The notes below the pieces were generated by a model. That model worked only from the letters and a program-made list of their open reading frames with translations, was not told where the DNA came from and ran no database searches. Positions 8,138 to 17,283 of a stretch of DNA of 52,532 bases are shown here, piece after piece (position 1 is the first letter of the stretch; each line of letters begins with the position of its first letter). This DNA comes from Erysipelotrichaceae bacterium (lineage in GTDB: Bacteria; Bacillota_I; Bacilli_A; Erysipelotrichales; Erysipelotrichaceae). The position numbers and the translations under genes were made by a program. Location: the NCBI GenBank assembly GCA_015058875.1, contig SVBN01000015.1, positions 1-52,532 of the forward strand, read 5' to 3'.

Positions 8138-10069
8138 TCAGTTTTCAGCTCTGAAACCTCTGGGATACAGAATTTCATCCGTGAATTCATAACGGCTGTT
8201 CAGTGCGGGAATATCAACGGGAAGTGAACCTCCCGGTTCGGATTCACCGAATACCGCACAGATGGCGGCAGGCAGGTTGGCAAGATATGTTTCTCCGTTT
8301 TCGGGAAGGACATAGATCGGTACGGAACCGTAACTTGCCAGAATCGCATCCGCATTCTGATATCTTGCCGTATCATACGGCAGATAGGAACTGATCATGA
8401 CTGTTTTTGTGCCGGAACGATGTGCGGCATCTATTACCCTGTCGAATATTGCTGAAGCTGTATTGTTCTGCGGGTTCATGGCATCGGCTGAGAATATCGT
8501 GGATACCAGGATCACAAGATCCGCTGCCGATGCTTTCTTCAGACATTCCTGCTGTGTATCCGCATCTGCCGCAACGGCTTCAAAGGTGACGGATTCCGGA
8601 ATGATCTTTTCTGCGATCAGCCTCTTTCGGGCAAATTCCGCATTGACCAGACGGCTGGAATGCGAGAATATCATCAGAATCTTCCGGTGATCTTCTGCTT
8701 TGAACGGAATCACGTCATCATTTTTCAGCATGGTCACAGCCTGCTGCGCCATCTTCCATTCCGCTTCATGACCGGCTTCGCTTCCGATGATGGAAAGATC
8801 AGAGCTGCGCTCTGTTTCGTCAAAGGAAAGCAGGCCGTATTTTTTCTTCAGTTTCAGAATTCTGGTGACGGATTCGTCAATCCGGCTTTCCGGTATCGTT
8901 CCGTCATTGACGAGTGAGGCAATGTATGAAACGGTATGACTGATTTTTTCCAGATATGCAGGATCGGTAACTTCGCTGGAAACCAGCAGGATATCGACGC
9001 CGGCTTCAATCGTTTTCCGGCAGATGTCGTCATAGTCGTAATGTTCTTTAATAGCGTCCATATCCAGAGAGTCTGTCACTATCACGCCTTCAAATCCCAT
9101 ATCCCTTCTCAAGATATCCGTCAGGATTGTTTTGGACATCGTTGCCGGCAGATAAACGGTTTCGCCGGTGGAAACGGAGGTATATGTTTCCTTTTCGATC
9201 TGCGGGTACTGGATATGCGCGGTCATGATCATGTCGGCACCGGCATCGATCATTGCCTGAAAGGGGATAAGCTCCCTTTCTTTCAGTTCTTCATAGCTTC
9301 TGTCCACCTTCGGCAGCCCGGTGTGGCTGTCGGTGTCGGTGTCGCCGTGTCCCGGGAAATGCTTGAGGGTGGAAATGACGCCGCCATCCTGCAGTCCCTT
9401 CAGAAACTGCATGCCGTATTCGGAAACGGTATCCGGATCATCGGAGAATGAGCGGATTCCGATCACCGGGTTTGCGGGGTTGCTGTTGATATCCATGACC
9501 GGCGCAAAGTCGGCATTGATGGACAGCGCGCTCAGTTCGGAAGCGATTGTCTGTGCTTCCCGGTATGCATTTTCAGGATCGCCGGTCGCAGCTAAGGCCA
9601 TGTTTCCGATGCCTTTTGTTCCCTTTGTCAGACGGGCAATAACGCCGCCTTCCTGATCGATGGAAAACAGGAGCGGAATATGAACGGAACCGTCCGAATC
9701 TTTCACCGCTTCATTCATCTCACCCAGCAGCTGTGCAATCTGTTCATTCTCCTGACAGTTCTCGGCGAACAGGATCACTCCTCCGGGATGCACTTCCGAG
9801 AGAGACTTCCGTACTTCGTCTGTAACATGGGTGATTTTCATTCCTTCATCTTCCTGCGTCTGTTTCCATGTACGGTAGGAAACGGTGAGCATCTGGCCGA
9901 TTTTTTCTTCCAGGCTCATGGTGGAGATCAGATCCGCAATCTGATCTGTTTCCGGCTCCGGAGTGTCCTGGCTGATTTCCGGATCTGATGCAGAACATGA
10001 TGCACATGTGCTGAGCACCGCGGCACCTAATACAATGCGCAGCGCATAATGCAGAAATGTATTCTTCAT
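8138..10069 (-). CDS. GH3 beta-N-acetylhexosaminidase-like lipoprotein
   Basis: A 643-residue family 3 glycoside hydrolase of the NagZ group. KHFPGHGDT (residues 236-244) is followed by the Asp247/His249 dyad in DSHTGLP that serves as acid/base in NagZ enzymes, and the nucleophile is Asp333 in VTDSLDM. A C-terminal alpha/beta-sandwich domain is present, as in the Bacillus-type longer forms. The N-terminus is a secretion signal with Cys22 and Cys25; CASC is a weak lipobox, so lipid anchoring is likely but not certain. It probably trims N-acetylglucosamine from muropeptides or host glycans at the cell surface. Substrate inferred from motif only. Confidence 0.88.
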   Translation of the reverse strand: MKNTFLHYALRIVLGAAVLSTCASCSASDPEISQDTPEPETDQIADLISTMSLEEKIGQMLTVSYRTWKQTQEDEGMKITHVTDEVRKSLSEVHPGGVILFAENCQENEQIAQLLGEMNEAVKDSDGSVHIPLLFSIDQEGGVIARLTKGTKGIGNMALAATGDPENAYREAQTIASELSALSINADFAPVMDINSNPANPVIGIRSFSDDPDTVSEYGMQFLKGLQDGGVISTLKHFPGHGDTDTDSHTGLPKVDRSYEELKERELIPFQAMIDAGADMIMTAHIQYPQIEKETYTSVSTGETVYLPATMSKTILTDILRRDMGFEGVIVTDSLDMDAIKEHYDYDDICRKTIEAGVDILLVSSEVTDPAYLEKISHTVSYIASLVNDGTIPESRIDESVTRILKLKKKYGLLSFDETERSSDLSIIGSEAGHEAEWKMAQQAVTMLKNDDVIPFKAEDHRKILMIFSHSSRLVNAEFARKRLIAEKIIPESVTFEAVAADADTQQECLKKASAADLVILVSTIFSADAMNPQNNTASAIFDRVIDAAHRSGTKTVMISSYLPYDTARYQNADAILASYGSVPIYVLPENGETYLANLPAAICAVFGESEPGGSLPVDIPALNSRYEFTDEILYPRGFRAEN

Positions 10070-10160
10070 TTATTGATAATCTCCTTCATATGATGCGGAC
10101 ATCATTATACGCAGTTCGACCGGGAAAGAAAACAGCCTGCATTTCTGCGGGCTGAAGATC

Positions 10161-11120
10161 TCAGAGATTAACCAGATGGATTTTGAAGCCGCCGACGGGA
10201 TTTTTGAAGTATGCGAATCTTGCATAGCCGCGGTCATCAAATGTAATGCTGTCTTCATCAAACTCGTAGCCAAGTGCACGGAAGTAGACAAGTGCGCGTT
10301 CGGTGGAACTGACGCCGACGCCGATGTGTCCTTTTTCACCGATTGTTCCGCCGGCAATAATTTCCGCAAATTCGCTTCCGAAGTAGCCCTTGGAAGTCTG
10401 ACGGACTTTGCCCTGGAAGATATCCGCATAGGCATCGGCGGTATCTTTCGCTTCTTCCTTCGGAACATTGATGCCGATGTGCTTCAGTTTGATCTGCAGC
10501 ATGTTCAGAACTGCTTCTCTTGACAGTTTTTCGATCTGATCGAACTGCCCGTTCTTAATCAGATCGGATTTGACCATCCAGGTTCCGCCGATTGCAAAGA
10601 TCTTCGGATCATTCAGGTAAGCGTTCATATTTGCGGCATTGATTCCGCCGGTCGGCAGGAATGTCATCTTTGTGTAAGGACCGCAGAGCGCCTTGATTGT
10701 TTTGATTCCGCCGAGCTGTTCCGCCGGGAAGAATTTGACGGTGCTCAGCCCGAGTGCCATTGCCTGCTCGATTTCCGAAGCGGAGGATACGCCCGGAATG
10801 ACCGGAACGCCTTTCTCCTGACAATAGCGGACGACTTCCGGATTGAGACCCGGAGCTACGATGAATTCGGCACCTGCATCCAGTGCGGAGTCGACCTGTT
10901 CCTTTGTCAGAACCGTACCGGCACCGACAATCAGTTCCGGACGCTGCTTTTTCATTGCGATCATGGCATCATGGGCGCAGTCGGTACGGAATGTAACTTC
11001 TGCGGCAGGCAGACCGCCTCTGCAGAGGGCATCCGCAAGCGGTGCGGCATCTTCTGTCTTTTCAAGCACAATGGCCGGGATAATGCCGATCCCGTAGAGA
11101 CGTTTCATTACATCATTCAT
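10161..11120 (-). CDS. eda: KDPG/KHG aldolase fused to a C-terminal VOC (glyoxalase-like) domain
   Basis: A 319-residue protein. Residues 1-205 form an Eda-type class I aldolase that splits 2-keto-3-deoxy-6-phosphogluconate into pyruvate and glyceraldehyde-3-phosphate. Catalytic Glu41 lies in EVTF and the Schiff-base Lys129 in VKFFPAE. Residues 212-319 form a vicinal-oxygen-chelate domain (LKHIGINVPKEEA to GGFKIHLVNL) with unknown role. The start at 11120 follows AGGAGG; the longer open frame upstream lacks a ribosome site. A second, unfused eda lies at 31883. It is transcribed on the same strand as the pectin methylesterase, 115 bases downstream. Confidence 0.9.
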   Translation of the reverse strand: MNDVMKRLYGIGIIPAIVLEKTEDAAPLADALCRGGLPAAEVTFRTDCAHDAMIAMKKQRPELIVGAGTVLTKEQVDSALDAGAEFIVAPGLNPEVVRYCQEKGVPVIPGVSSASEIEQAMALGLSTVKFFPAEQLGGIKTIKALCGPYTKMTFLPTGGINAANMNAYLNDPKIFAIGGTWMVKSDLIKNGQFDQIEKLSREAVLNMLQIKLKHIGINVPKEEAKDTADAYADIFQGKVRQTSKGYFGSEFAEIIAGGTIGEKGHIGVGVSSTERALVYFRALGYEFDEDSITFDDRGYARFAYFKNPVGGFKIHLVNL

Positions 11121-11235
11121 GGAAATTATCCTCCTTCTTATATTTATATATATCTGACTGAAATGTAATACAGACGGTACTGTCTGGGAAATGGATGAAT
11201 CCGACGGATTCATGGAAATTATGGCCGGCAGGAGC

Positions 11236-12093
11236 TTACAGCTTCTTTGCCCAGGGAACACGGCCCTCAGCTTCAGGCGTTTCATAGAAACGGGCGGTCT
11301 TATCGCGGTCCGTGTCATTCCATTTATCGAATCCCTCCGGTGCAATATGCGGTCCATAGGTACAGTTTTCAAAAACGGAAAGGCCGTAATCACGCCATGG
11401 TCTTGCAAGATAGATGCTTTCCGGCGTCACGCTTTCTTCACAGGTAAAGCAGCAGTTCCGGAAGCGGAAGCCTTCCGTCTGTCTCAGGGGATGGGCAGGA
11501 GCGGCGGCATAGCCGACATTTCTTGCATCATATATAGAACGGATTTCACAATTTTCAAACAGCGCTTCGCCGCATCCGAAGATGAAATCGACCGTACCTT
11601 CAATCAGACAGTCTCTGAAATACTGCCGGCAGTACTTATCCTGCCGCAGATCATCAGTAAGGAAACCGTCGTACCGTTCAATCAGGTCATCCGGCAGAGG
11701 TCCGAGGAACAGGGTGTCCTGCGTGGATACAAGTCTGCACCGGTTCATATGAAAATCATTACCGTATACGGTCAAGGCAACTTCCTGACCTTTTGTTTCA
11801 GGGCTTTTTGCGTCATTTTCAATACAAAGATCCTCAATCGTTACGTGATCGCTGACAACTGCCATTGTCCATGTGCGGAATGTGTTGAATTCTTTTCCGT
11901 CATCCGCGATTTTTCTCGCATAATCATCCCAGATGATCTTTGTCCGGTCCATTCCGGCTCCCCGAATGGTAAGCGATGAGGTTGAAATTTTACATTTCAT
12001 CCGGAATGTGCCCGCAGGGAGTTCAATTGTCTCCCCCTCATGCGCATTTTCCAGTAAAAACTGCATGTTTTTTTCGTTTGTAATCGTTTTCAT
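11236..12093 (-). CDS. Pectin methylesterase, CE8 family, cytoplasmic
   Basis: A 285-residue carbohydrate esterase family 8 right-handed beta-helix. Signature elements are present: the STQDTLFLG segment with the catalytic Gln/Asp, GTVDFIFG with the nucleophilic Asp, and LARPWR with the conserved Arg. It would remove methyl groups from pectin oligomers so that GH28 and GH105 can act. No signal peptide is visible from either possible start, unlike most pectinesterases. The start at 12093 was preferred (GGAGA ten bases upstream) over an ATG nine codons earlier without ribosome site. It stands divergent to the pectin ABC importer operon. Confidence 0.9.
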   Translation of the reverse strand: MKTITNEKNMQFLLENAHEGETIELPAGTFRMKCKISTSSLTIRGAGMDRTKIIWDDYARKIADDGKEFNTFRTWTMAVVSDHVTIEDLCIENDAKSPETKGQEVALTVYGNDFHMNRCRLVSTQDTLFLGPLPDDLIERYDGFLTDDLRQDKYCRQYFRDCLIEGTVDFIFGCGEALFENCEIRSIYDARNVGYAAAPAHPLRQTEGFRFRNCCFTCEESVTPESIYLARPWRDYGLSVFENCTYGPHIAPEGFDKWNDTDRDKTARFYETPEAEGRVPWAKKL

Positions 12094-12360
12094 TGCCGTA
12101 ATTCTCCATATACGTGACATAGTTTCAGTATAGATGATCCACCTGCGTTAAAAATAGAAAACAGGGCAAAAAGTTGAAATCTGCCATGTTCTGAATCATT
12201 TTCTCCATGTACTTTAACAGACATGCAAATATATAGTTAAGTTACGAATCTGTGTACAGCGGGTGAATTTAATCGGATGAAAAAAGGGGGGATCCGTTTT
12301 ATCAGCCGCCGGATGTAAGCGTTTGCTTGCGGAAGGAGGACCGGTAGGACGGGAAATGCG
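12094..12360. promoter_or_regulatory. Divergent regulatory region between pectinesterase and importer operon
   Basis: A 267-base AT-rich gap without a gene. It must hold promoters in both directions, but I see no strong pair: a minus-strand TATACT (12132-12127) and plus-strand TATAGT (12232-12237) are the best -10 candidates, both lacking a convincing -35 at proper spacing. The one clear element is a cre site at 12314-12327. Confidence 0.4.
12314..12327. promoter_or_regulatory. CcpA cre site of the pectin importer operon
   Basis: TGTAAGCGTTTGCT matches TGWAARCGYTWWCW at 13 of 14 positions. It lies 33 bases upstream of the six-TM gene, inside the leader, consistent with repression by roadblock. 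Confidence 0.6.
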
Positions 12361-12951
12361 ATGGCAAGAACTCGGACGCTTCAGGAGTATAGAAGAATCG
12401 ATCTCATGATCTGGGCTGTCATACTGATAGTATGCGAGTTTTTGACTGTTAAAGCAGCCAATACGTGGTTCCCCGCTCAGCCGTATACGGTTTCGGTAGC
12501 GGCTGCGGTCACAACGATCGTCTATATGCGCTGGGGATGGTGGGGCTGTCTTCATGCGTTTCTTGCGGGTACGGCATTCTGTGCCGCTTCCGGTGCTCAG
12601 CTGATGTCTTATCTGATCTACTGCACCGGCAATCTGTTTTCCTGCCTGGCAGTCCCCTGTCTGCTTAAGGTCGGAAAAGAGCGCACCCGTACGGGAACGT
12701 TCGGTCTTTTCTTCCCGCTTCTTGTTCTTCTGCTGATGCAGTGCGGCAGAGCCCTTGCTGCACTGGCGCTTGGTGCTTCCTCAGCAAGCGTCACCGGCTT
12801 CTTCACAACCGACAGTGTATCGCTTCTGTTTACATTCGTGGTTGTATGGACGGCACGGCAGCTGGACGGTGTATATGAAGATCAAAAGCATTATTTGCTT
12901 CGCCTTTCCGCTAAGGAGAAAGCAGAAAAGGAGGTTTACTATGAAGGCTAA
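12361..12951 (+). CDS. Six-TM protein of unknown function leading the pectin importer operon
   Basis: A 196-residue hydrophobic protein with about six membrane segments and a charged C-terminal tail (LRLSAKEKAEKEVYYEG). Size and topology resemble ECF transporter S components, and it carries a cluster of aromatic and Gly/Ala residues (MRWGWWGCLHAFLAG), but I cannot place it in a named family. Its stop overlaps the start of the permease gene by 11 bases, so translation is coupled and a joint role is likely. The ribosome site is poorly spaced: GGAGGA lies about 20 bases upstream of ATG. Confidence 0.75.
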   Translation: MARTRTLQEYRRIDLMIWAVILIVCEFLTVKAANTWFPAQPYTVSVAAAVTTIVYMRWGWWGCLHAFLAGTAFCAASGAQLMSYLIYCTGNLFSCLAVPCLLKVGKERTRTGTFGLFFPLLVLLLMQCGRALAALALGASSASVTGFFTTDSVSLLFTFVVVWTARQLDGVYEDQKHYLLRLSAKEKAEKEVYYEG

Positions 12952-13996
12952 GGCGGCAGATTTTCTTATCTTTGACAAAGAAACAGGGGTGTACAGGGTT
13001 GATCCCGAACAGGCAGTACGCGATGACGTAGAGAAGCACTATTGGCATCATGTACTTCTGACGGTCGCAAAGGACTGGCGTCTGTATCTGATGCTGGTAC
13101 CTATGCTCCTTGTATTCCTGTTTTGGCGTTACTTCCCGATGTACGAACTTCTGGGATGCTTCAAGGTATCGGACAACGTTCTGCCGGTATCTGAGCAGCT
13201 CTTCTCGGGATTCTCGTACTTCAAACGACTGCTGTTTGCAGGAGACGGTCTCTCTACTGATTTCTGGAGAGCAATGAGAAACACCTTCCTGCTCAGCTTC
13301 TACGGCCTGTGCTTCGGATTCCCGATTCCGATCATTCTGGCACTCTTCTTCAATGAGGTCCGTTCCAATATTGCAAGAAGCGTATTCCAGGTGCTGACGT
13401 ATCTGCCGAAGTTCATGTCCACCGTTGTCATGGCATCGCTCGTAACGATGCTTGTCAAACAGGGTTCCCTGACAACCGGAATGGGTATTGTCAGCCAGTT
13501 CCTGTCCAACATCGGACTGATTGATAAAACAGTTGCGAATGCAGGTCTTCTGAACAATCCTGCTTTCTTCCGTTCTATCTATCAGATCAGCGGTATCTGG
13601 GAAGGCGCGGGTTACGATTCCATCGTATTCTTCGCTGCAATCATTGCAATCTCGCCGACAAGTTATGAAGCAGCTCAGATCGACGGCGCTGACAAATGGG
13701 CACAGATGCGTTATGTTGTCCTGCCCAGCATCCTGTCAACGATCGTCATCATGCTGATCACAAGAATCGGTAGCCTTCTGAACGTCGGATACGAAAAAGT
13801 ATTGCTGCTGTACAACACCAAGACGTACATGACAGCAGACGTTGTATCAACATTCGCTCACCGCAACGGTATGGGCAACGGCGCCGGCACAGGTATTGCC
13901 GCTGCAGCCGAAATGATGAACAACGTCGTCGGAATGCTGCTGGTTATCGGTGCCAATACAATTGCACGTAAAGCTGCCGATACATCGCTCTATTAA
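12941..13996 (+). CDS. Carbohydrate ABC transporter permease, LplB type (pectin oligomers)
   Basis: A 351-residue permease with an unusually long cytoplasmic N-terminus of about 45 residues before the first helix. The EAA loop reads SYEAAQIDGADKWAQMRYVV, and the membrane core follows the LplB pattern. The start at 12941 follows AAAGGAGG; open frame further upstream overlaps the previous gene and was not used. It pairs with the next permease and the 726-residue binding protein. The pectin-type cargo is inferred from the downstream GH28, GH105 and uronate genes. Confidence 0.92.
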   Translation: MKAKAADFLIFDKETGVYRVDPEQAVRDDVEKHYWHHVLLTVAKDWRLYLMLVPMLLVFLFWRYFPMYELLGCFKVSDNVLPVSEQLFSGFSYFKRLLFAGDGLSTDFWRAMRNTFLLSFYGLCFGFPIPIILALFFNEVRSNIARSVFQVLTYLPKFMSTVVMASLVTMLVKQGSLTTGMGIVSQFLSNIGLIDKTVANAGLLNNPAFFRSIYQISGIWEGAGYDSIVFFAAIIAISPTSYEAAQIDGADKWAQMRYVVLPSILSTIVIMLITRIGSLLNVGYEKVLLLYNTKTYMTADVVSTFAHRNGMGNGAGTGIAAAAEMMNNVVGMLLVIGANTIARKAADTSLY

Positions 13997-14008
13997 TGGG
14001 GGGATTTC

Positions 14009-14899
14009 ATGAAAAGAAAACTTGAAATTTCGGAACTGATCTTCAAGATCCTGAGCTACACGCTGCTGTGTGTATTCGCTCTGTGCTGTCTGTATCCGTT
14101 CGTGTACGCGATCAGTGCTTCGATCAGCGGACGCTCTGCGGTTGAATACGGATCAGTCGTTCTGTTCCCGAAGGACATCCAGTTCGATGCCTTCAAGAGA
14201 ATGTTCAATGACAACATGTTCTGGAATGCGTATTCCAATACGCTCTTCCTGACACTGTTCGGAACAATCTGGGCAATGTTCGTATCGATTCTCGGTGCGT
14301 ATGCACTGTCCAAGAAGAGACTTCTCTTCAGAAAATTCTTCAACTTCTTCCTGGTATTCACCATGTGGTTCTCTGCGGGTATCGTTCCTCAGTATCTGAA
14401 CTACCTGGCTACCAAGGATGTATTCAACAGCATCGGCATCACCGATGATAAGTGGCTGGTCGTTATCGCAATGGGTATGGCAGCCATGAACATCATCCTG
14501 CTGAGAAACGCATTCGAAGGCGTTCCTTCCGAAATCGAAGAAGCAGCGATCGTTGACGGTGCTTCGGAAATGCAGGTTCTGAAGCAGGTTTACCTGCCGA
14601 TGACAAAATCAACAATTGCCACAGTCGCACTGTTCTTCGGTATCTCCAGATGGAACGGTTACTTCTGGGCAAGACAGATGATTTCAAACCAGAATGAACA
14701 TCCGCTGCAGGTATTCATCCGTCTGCGACTGGAACAGTTTACCGATCCGGAAGTTATGGCAGGCTGGAATGAATCCTACGCGTCCGACTCAGTTATCTAT
14801 GCACTGATCGTATGCTCGATCGTGCCGATTCTGATTATCTATCCGTTCATTCAGAAATACTTTGCAAAAGGCGTCAACGTAGGCGGCGTCAAGGAATAA
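14009..14899 (+). CDS. Carbohydrate ABC transporter permease, YtcP type (pectin oligomers)
   Basis: A 296-residue six-helix permease with EAA loop IEEAAIVDGASEMQVLKQVY and the family-typical C-terminus FAKGVNVGGVKE. It lies 12 bases after the first permease with a GGGGG ribosome site. Second channel subunit of the importer. Confidence 0.93.
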   Translation: MKRKLEISELIFKILSYTLLCVFALCCLYPFVYAISASISGRSAVEYGSVVLFPKDIQFDAFKRMFNDNMFWNAYSNTLFLTLFGTIWAMFVSILGAYALSKKRLLFRKFFNFFLVFTMWFSAGIVPQYLNYLATKDVFNSIGITDDKWLVVIAMGMAAMNIILLRNAFEGVPSEIEEAAIVDGASEMQVLKQVYLPMTKSTIATVALFFGISRWNGYFWARQMISNQNEHPLQVFIRLRLEQFTDPEVMAGWNESYASDSVIYALIVCSIVPILIIYPFIQKYFAKGVNVGGVKE

Positions 14900-14943
14900 A
14901 AAGCCTGCGGATATTCCAATAGGAAAAGAGGAAAGGGATTAAA

Positions 14944-17124
14944 ATGAAAAGCTTTAAGCATATTTCGACAGCACTCATCTCTTCGCTTCTCGGTCTGACA
15001 CTCCTGACAGGATGCGGACCTTCGATCGAAGTACAGCCTTCCGGCGGATCTGCATCCGGCGGCGGAAGCGGAAGCTCCACACCTGCTGAAACACAGGGCG
15101 AAACAGCGGCAGCCGGCGAACTGACATACGCAGAAGGTACAGTTCTCCGCATGGCTACAGGCTACAACTCCACAAAGACAGGTCTCAGTTTCGATGCTGA
15201 AACAGCCGGAAACGGAATCACACTGCCTGACGGAAACACATACAACACAGGCGATCTGAAGCCGACCTGGCAGCAGATGGAAAAAGAACTGAACGTTAAA
15301 TTTGAAGACAAATACCAGGGCAACAGTGCTGCAAAGGAATTTGAGTACTGGAAAGAAAGACTCGGAGAAGTTGATATGGTCTCCGGTACAGCTGCACTGC
15401 TGACTGAAAACGGTGAAGCAGGAAGCCTCGTAAACATCGGTGAATATCTTGACAGAATGCCGAACTTCAGAGCATATCTGGAAGCCAACCCGATCGTTCG
15501 TCTGTCTATCACAGGCAACACCGACACAGGCGCTATCTACTTCAGCCCGTATTTCGACGGTGTTAACGATATTGAAAAGATGCCTCTGATGCGTATTGAC
15601 TGGGTAACAAAACTGCTCGACGGCGAAGGCGAATTCACAGCTTCCGCAAGCAAGCAGCTCGCTGCTCCTGTATATCAGCCTTATATGCCGACATCCGGAA
15701 AGGTTGAAATCACAGTTGTCAACGCTGACGGCACAGCAACAGAAACAGTTACAAAAGACTATGACACAGCAGGAAACATCGTAGCAAAGATGAACGAAGC
15801 AGGAACACTGGACGGTGTCGCAGCTGTCAACATGCTCCGTACATATATTGATGAAGCATACGGCGGATACTATGGAACAGCACGTTCCGATCTGTTCGTC
15901 GGACAGAATGCAGCATGGGATGCAGATGAACTCGTTGCTCTGCTCCGCTGCGTAGTAGCTAACCCTCAGACACTGAACGGAACCGATACAATTCAGGGCC
16001 TGTTCTCCAGAGAAGATGACAACAACGCCCGTCGTTCCGATATGTTCCGTTTCGCAGGACATCTCTTCGGCGTACGCGGTCTGGAATCCAGACAGGACTT
16101 CCTGTATGTAGGCGCTGACGGAGCTCTCCACGATGCAAGACAGGAAGAAGAAACATACGTTGCTATGGAACGCATGCATGCAATGGCTCAGGAAGGCCTG
16201 ATCTCCAAGGCATTCATGGATATGTCCACAGAAAACTCCGGTACATACCTCGAAAACGACCTCGGCTTCATGCACTATGACTACAACCAGACACAGACCA
16301 TTCTGAACGAAACAAAGCTTCAGAAGGATCAGGGTGAAAAGTACATGGCAGTCATGATCCCGGTTGCTCTCTGGCATGACGGAACCAACGCAGACGGCGT
16401 TTACATGCACTTCACAGAGTCCTGGCGTTCAGTCAAGACCGATGGCTGGGGCATCTCCAAGGCCGGTGTCGGCAGCGATGAGAACAAGCTGAATGCTGCA
16501 CTCGCACTGATCGACTTCGCATATTCTCCTAAGGGAATGGTACTTCTGAGCTACGGTCCGGATGCATTCATCAAGACAAATGCTGACGGCAGCTACGTAA
16601 CATTCGACTTCAACGGAACACAGCAGCCGGTTATCTCCGATGCTACAAAAGAAGCTCTCTGGGAACTCGCTTCCGGCAACTATACAAACTTCGCAAGATA
16701 CTACCTCGGTTCCACACTGTCATTCGTAAAGAACCAGGCATTTGAATATCAGTGCACAACAGATGTAGGCCAGGAAGGTGCAGGACACATTTCCAAGGCT
16801 ATCGCTCTGGGCGTTATCAAGCATCCTGAACTCGCACTTGCTTCCAACAGCTGGTATACATCCGTTCCGACAGTTCTGCCGACAACAACAGTCGAAAACT
16901 CCACAATCAACGGATACACAGAACTGACTCAGAACTTCTCCACAGCCAAGGGTGATGACAACATCCTCTGCCAGATCATCGCAAACGGTTACACAGACGC
17001 TTCCATGAAGGATGCTGCTTCCGCTGCTGAAACAGTTAAGAACACATGGAAGGGCGCTCAGTACCTGTCCATCAAGGAAGGCGCTTGGCAGCGTGATGTT
17101 GACTACTACAACAGCATGAACTGA
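14944..17124 (+). CDS. Large sugar-binding lipoprotein of the pectin importer
   Basis: A 726-residue solute-binding lipoprotein. The signal peptide ends in LTGC with Cys24, followed by a Gly/Ser linker. The mature part is about 160 residues longer than the binding protein at 4782, suggesting a larger oligosaccharide ligand. Codon choice is strongly biased towards a few codons, a sign of high expression. It is the last gene before a strong hairpin at 17149-17176. Ligand not shown by sequence; rhamnogalacturonan or homogalacturonan oligomers are inferred from neighbours. Confidence 0.91.
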   Translation: MKSFKHISTALISSLLGLTLLTGCGPSIEVQPSGGSASGGGSGSSTPAETQGETAAAGELTYAEGTVLRMATGYNSTKTGLSFDAETAGNGITLPDGNTYNTGDLKPTWQQMEKELNVKFEDKYQGNSAAKEFEYWKERLGEVDMVSGTAALLTENGEAGSLVNIGEYLDRMPNFRAYLEANPIVRLSITGNTDTGAIYFSPYFDGVNDIEKMPLMRIDWVTKLLDGEGEFTASASKQLAAPVYQPYMPTSGKVEITVVNADGTATETVTKDYDTAGNIVAKMNEAGTLDGVAAVNMLRTYIDEAYGGYYGTARSDLFVGQNAAWDADELVALLRCVVANPQTLNGTDTIQGLFSREDDNNARRSDMFRFAGHLFGVRGLESRQDFLYVGADGALHDARQEEETYVAMERMHAMAQEGLISKAFMDMSTENSGTYLENDLGFMHYDYNQTQTILNETKLQKDQGEKYMAVMIPVALWHDGTNADGVYMHFTESWRSVKTDGWGISKAGVGSDENKLNAALALIDFAYSPKGMVLLSYGPDAFIKTNADGSYVTFDFNGTQQPVISDATKEALWELASGNYTNFARYYLGSTLSFVKNQAFEYQCTTDVGQEGAGHISKAIALGVIKHPELALASNSWYTSVPTVLPTTTVENSTINGYTELTQNFSTAKGDDNILCQIIANGYTDASMKDAASAAETVKNTWKGAQYLSIKEGAWQRDVDYYNSMN

Positions 17125-17148
17125 TTCACTCCCTGATTCATTTATCCT

Positions 17149-17176
17149 CTCCGGAGCGGCATCTGCCGTTCCGGAG
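17149..17176 (+). other. Hairpin after the second binding-protein gene
   Basis: CTCCGGA-G-CGGC pairs with GCCG-T-TCCGGAG around an ATCT loop, a 12-base stem with one G-T pair. No T-run follows, so it is more likely an RNA-stabilising or processing element than a full terminator. The first gene of the next block begins 105 bases later without a clear promoter. Confidence 0.65.
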
Positions 17177-17238
17177 GGATTCACAGAAAATCTGACCGGC
17201 CGCAACCCCCGGCTGCTCAGATATAAACACAAGGGGAC

Positions 17239-17283
17239 GGAAAGGAGAGTATGAGTTATGCTTCGGCATAATCCTCATACATG
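17239..17283 (+). promoter_or_regulatory. Ribosome site separated from its start codon by a hairpin
   Basis: GGAAAGGAGA (17239-17248) is followed by GTATGAG-TTATGC-TTCG-GCATAA-TC-CTCATAC (17249-17280), a 13-pair stem with a UUCG tetraloop and a two-base bulge, and then directly by ATG 17281. Unfolded, the ribosome site is over 30 bases from the start; folded, it is at normal distance. The hairpin also contains a mini-ORF of six codons (ATG 17251, MSYASA, stop). Confidence 0.6.
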
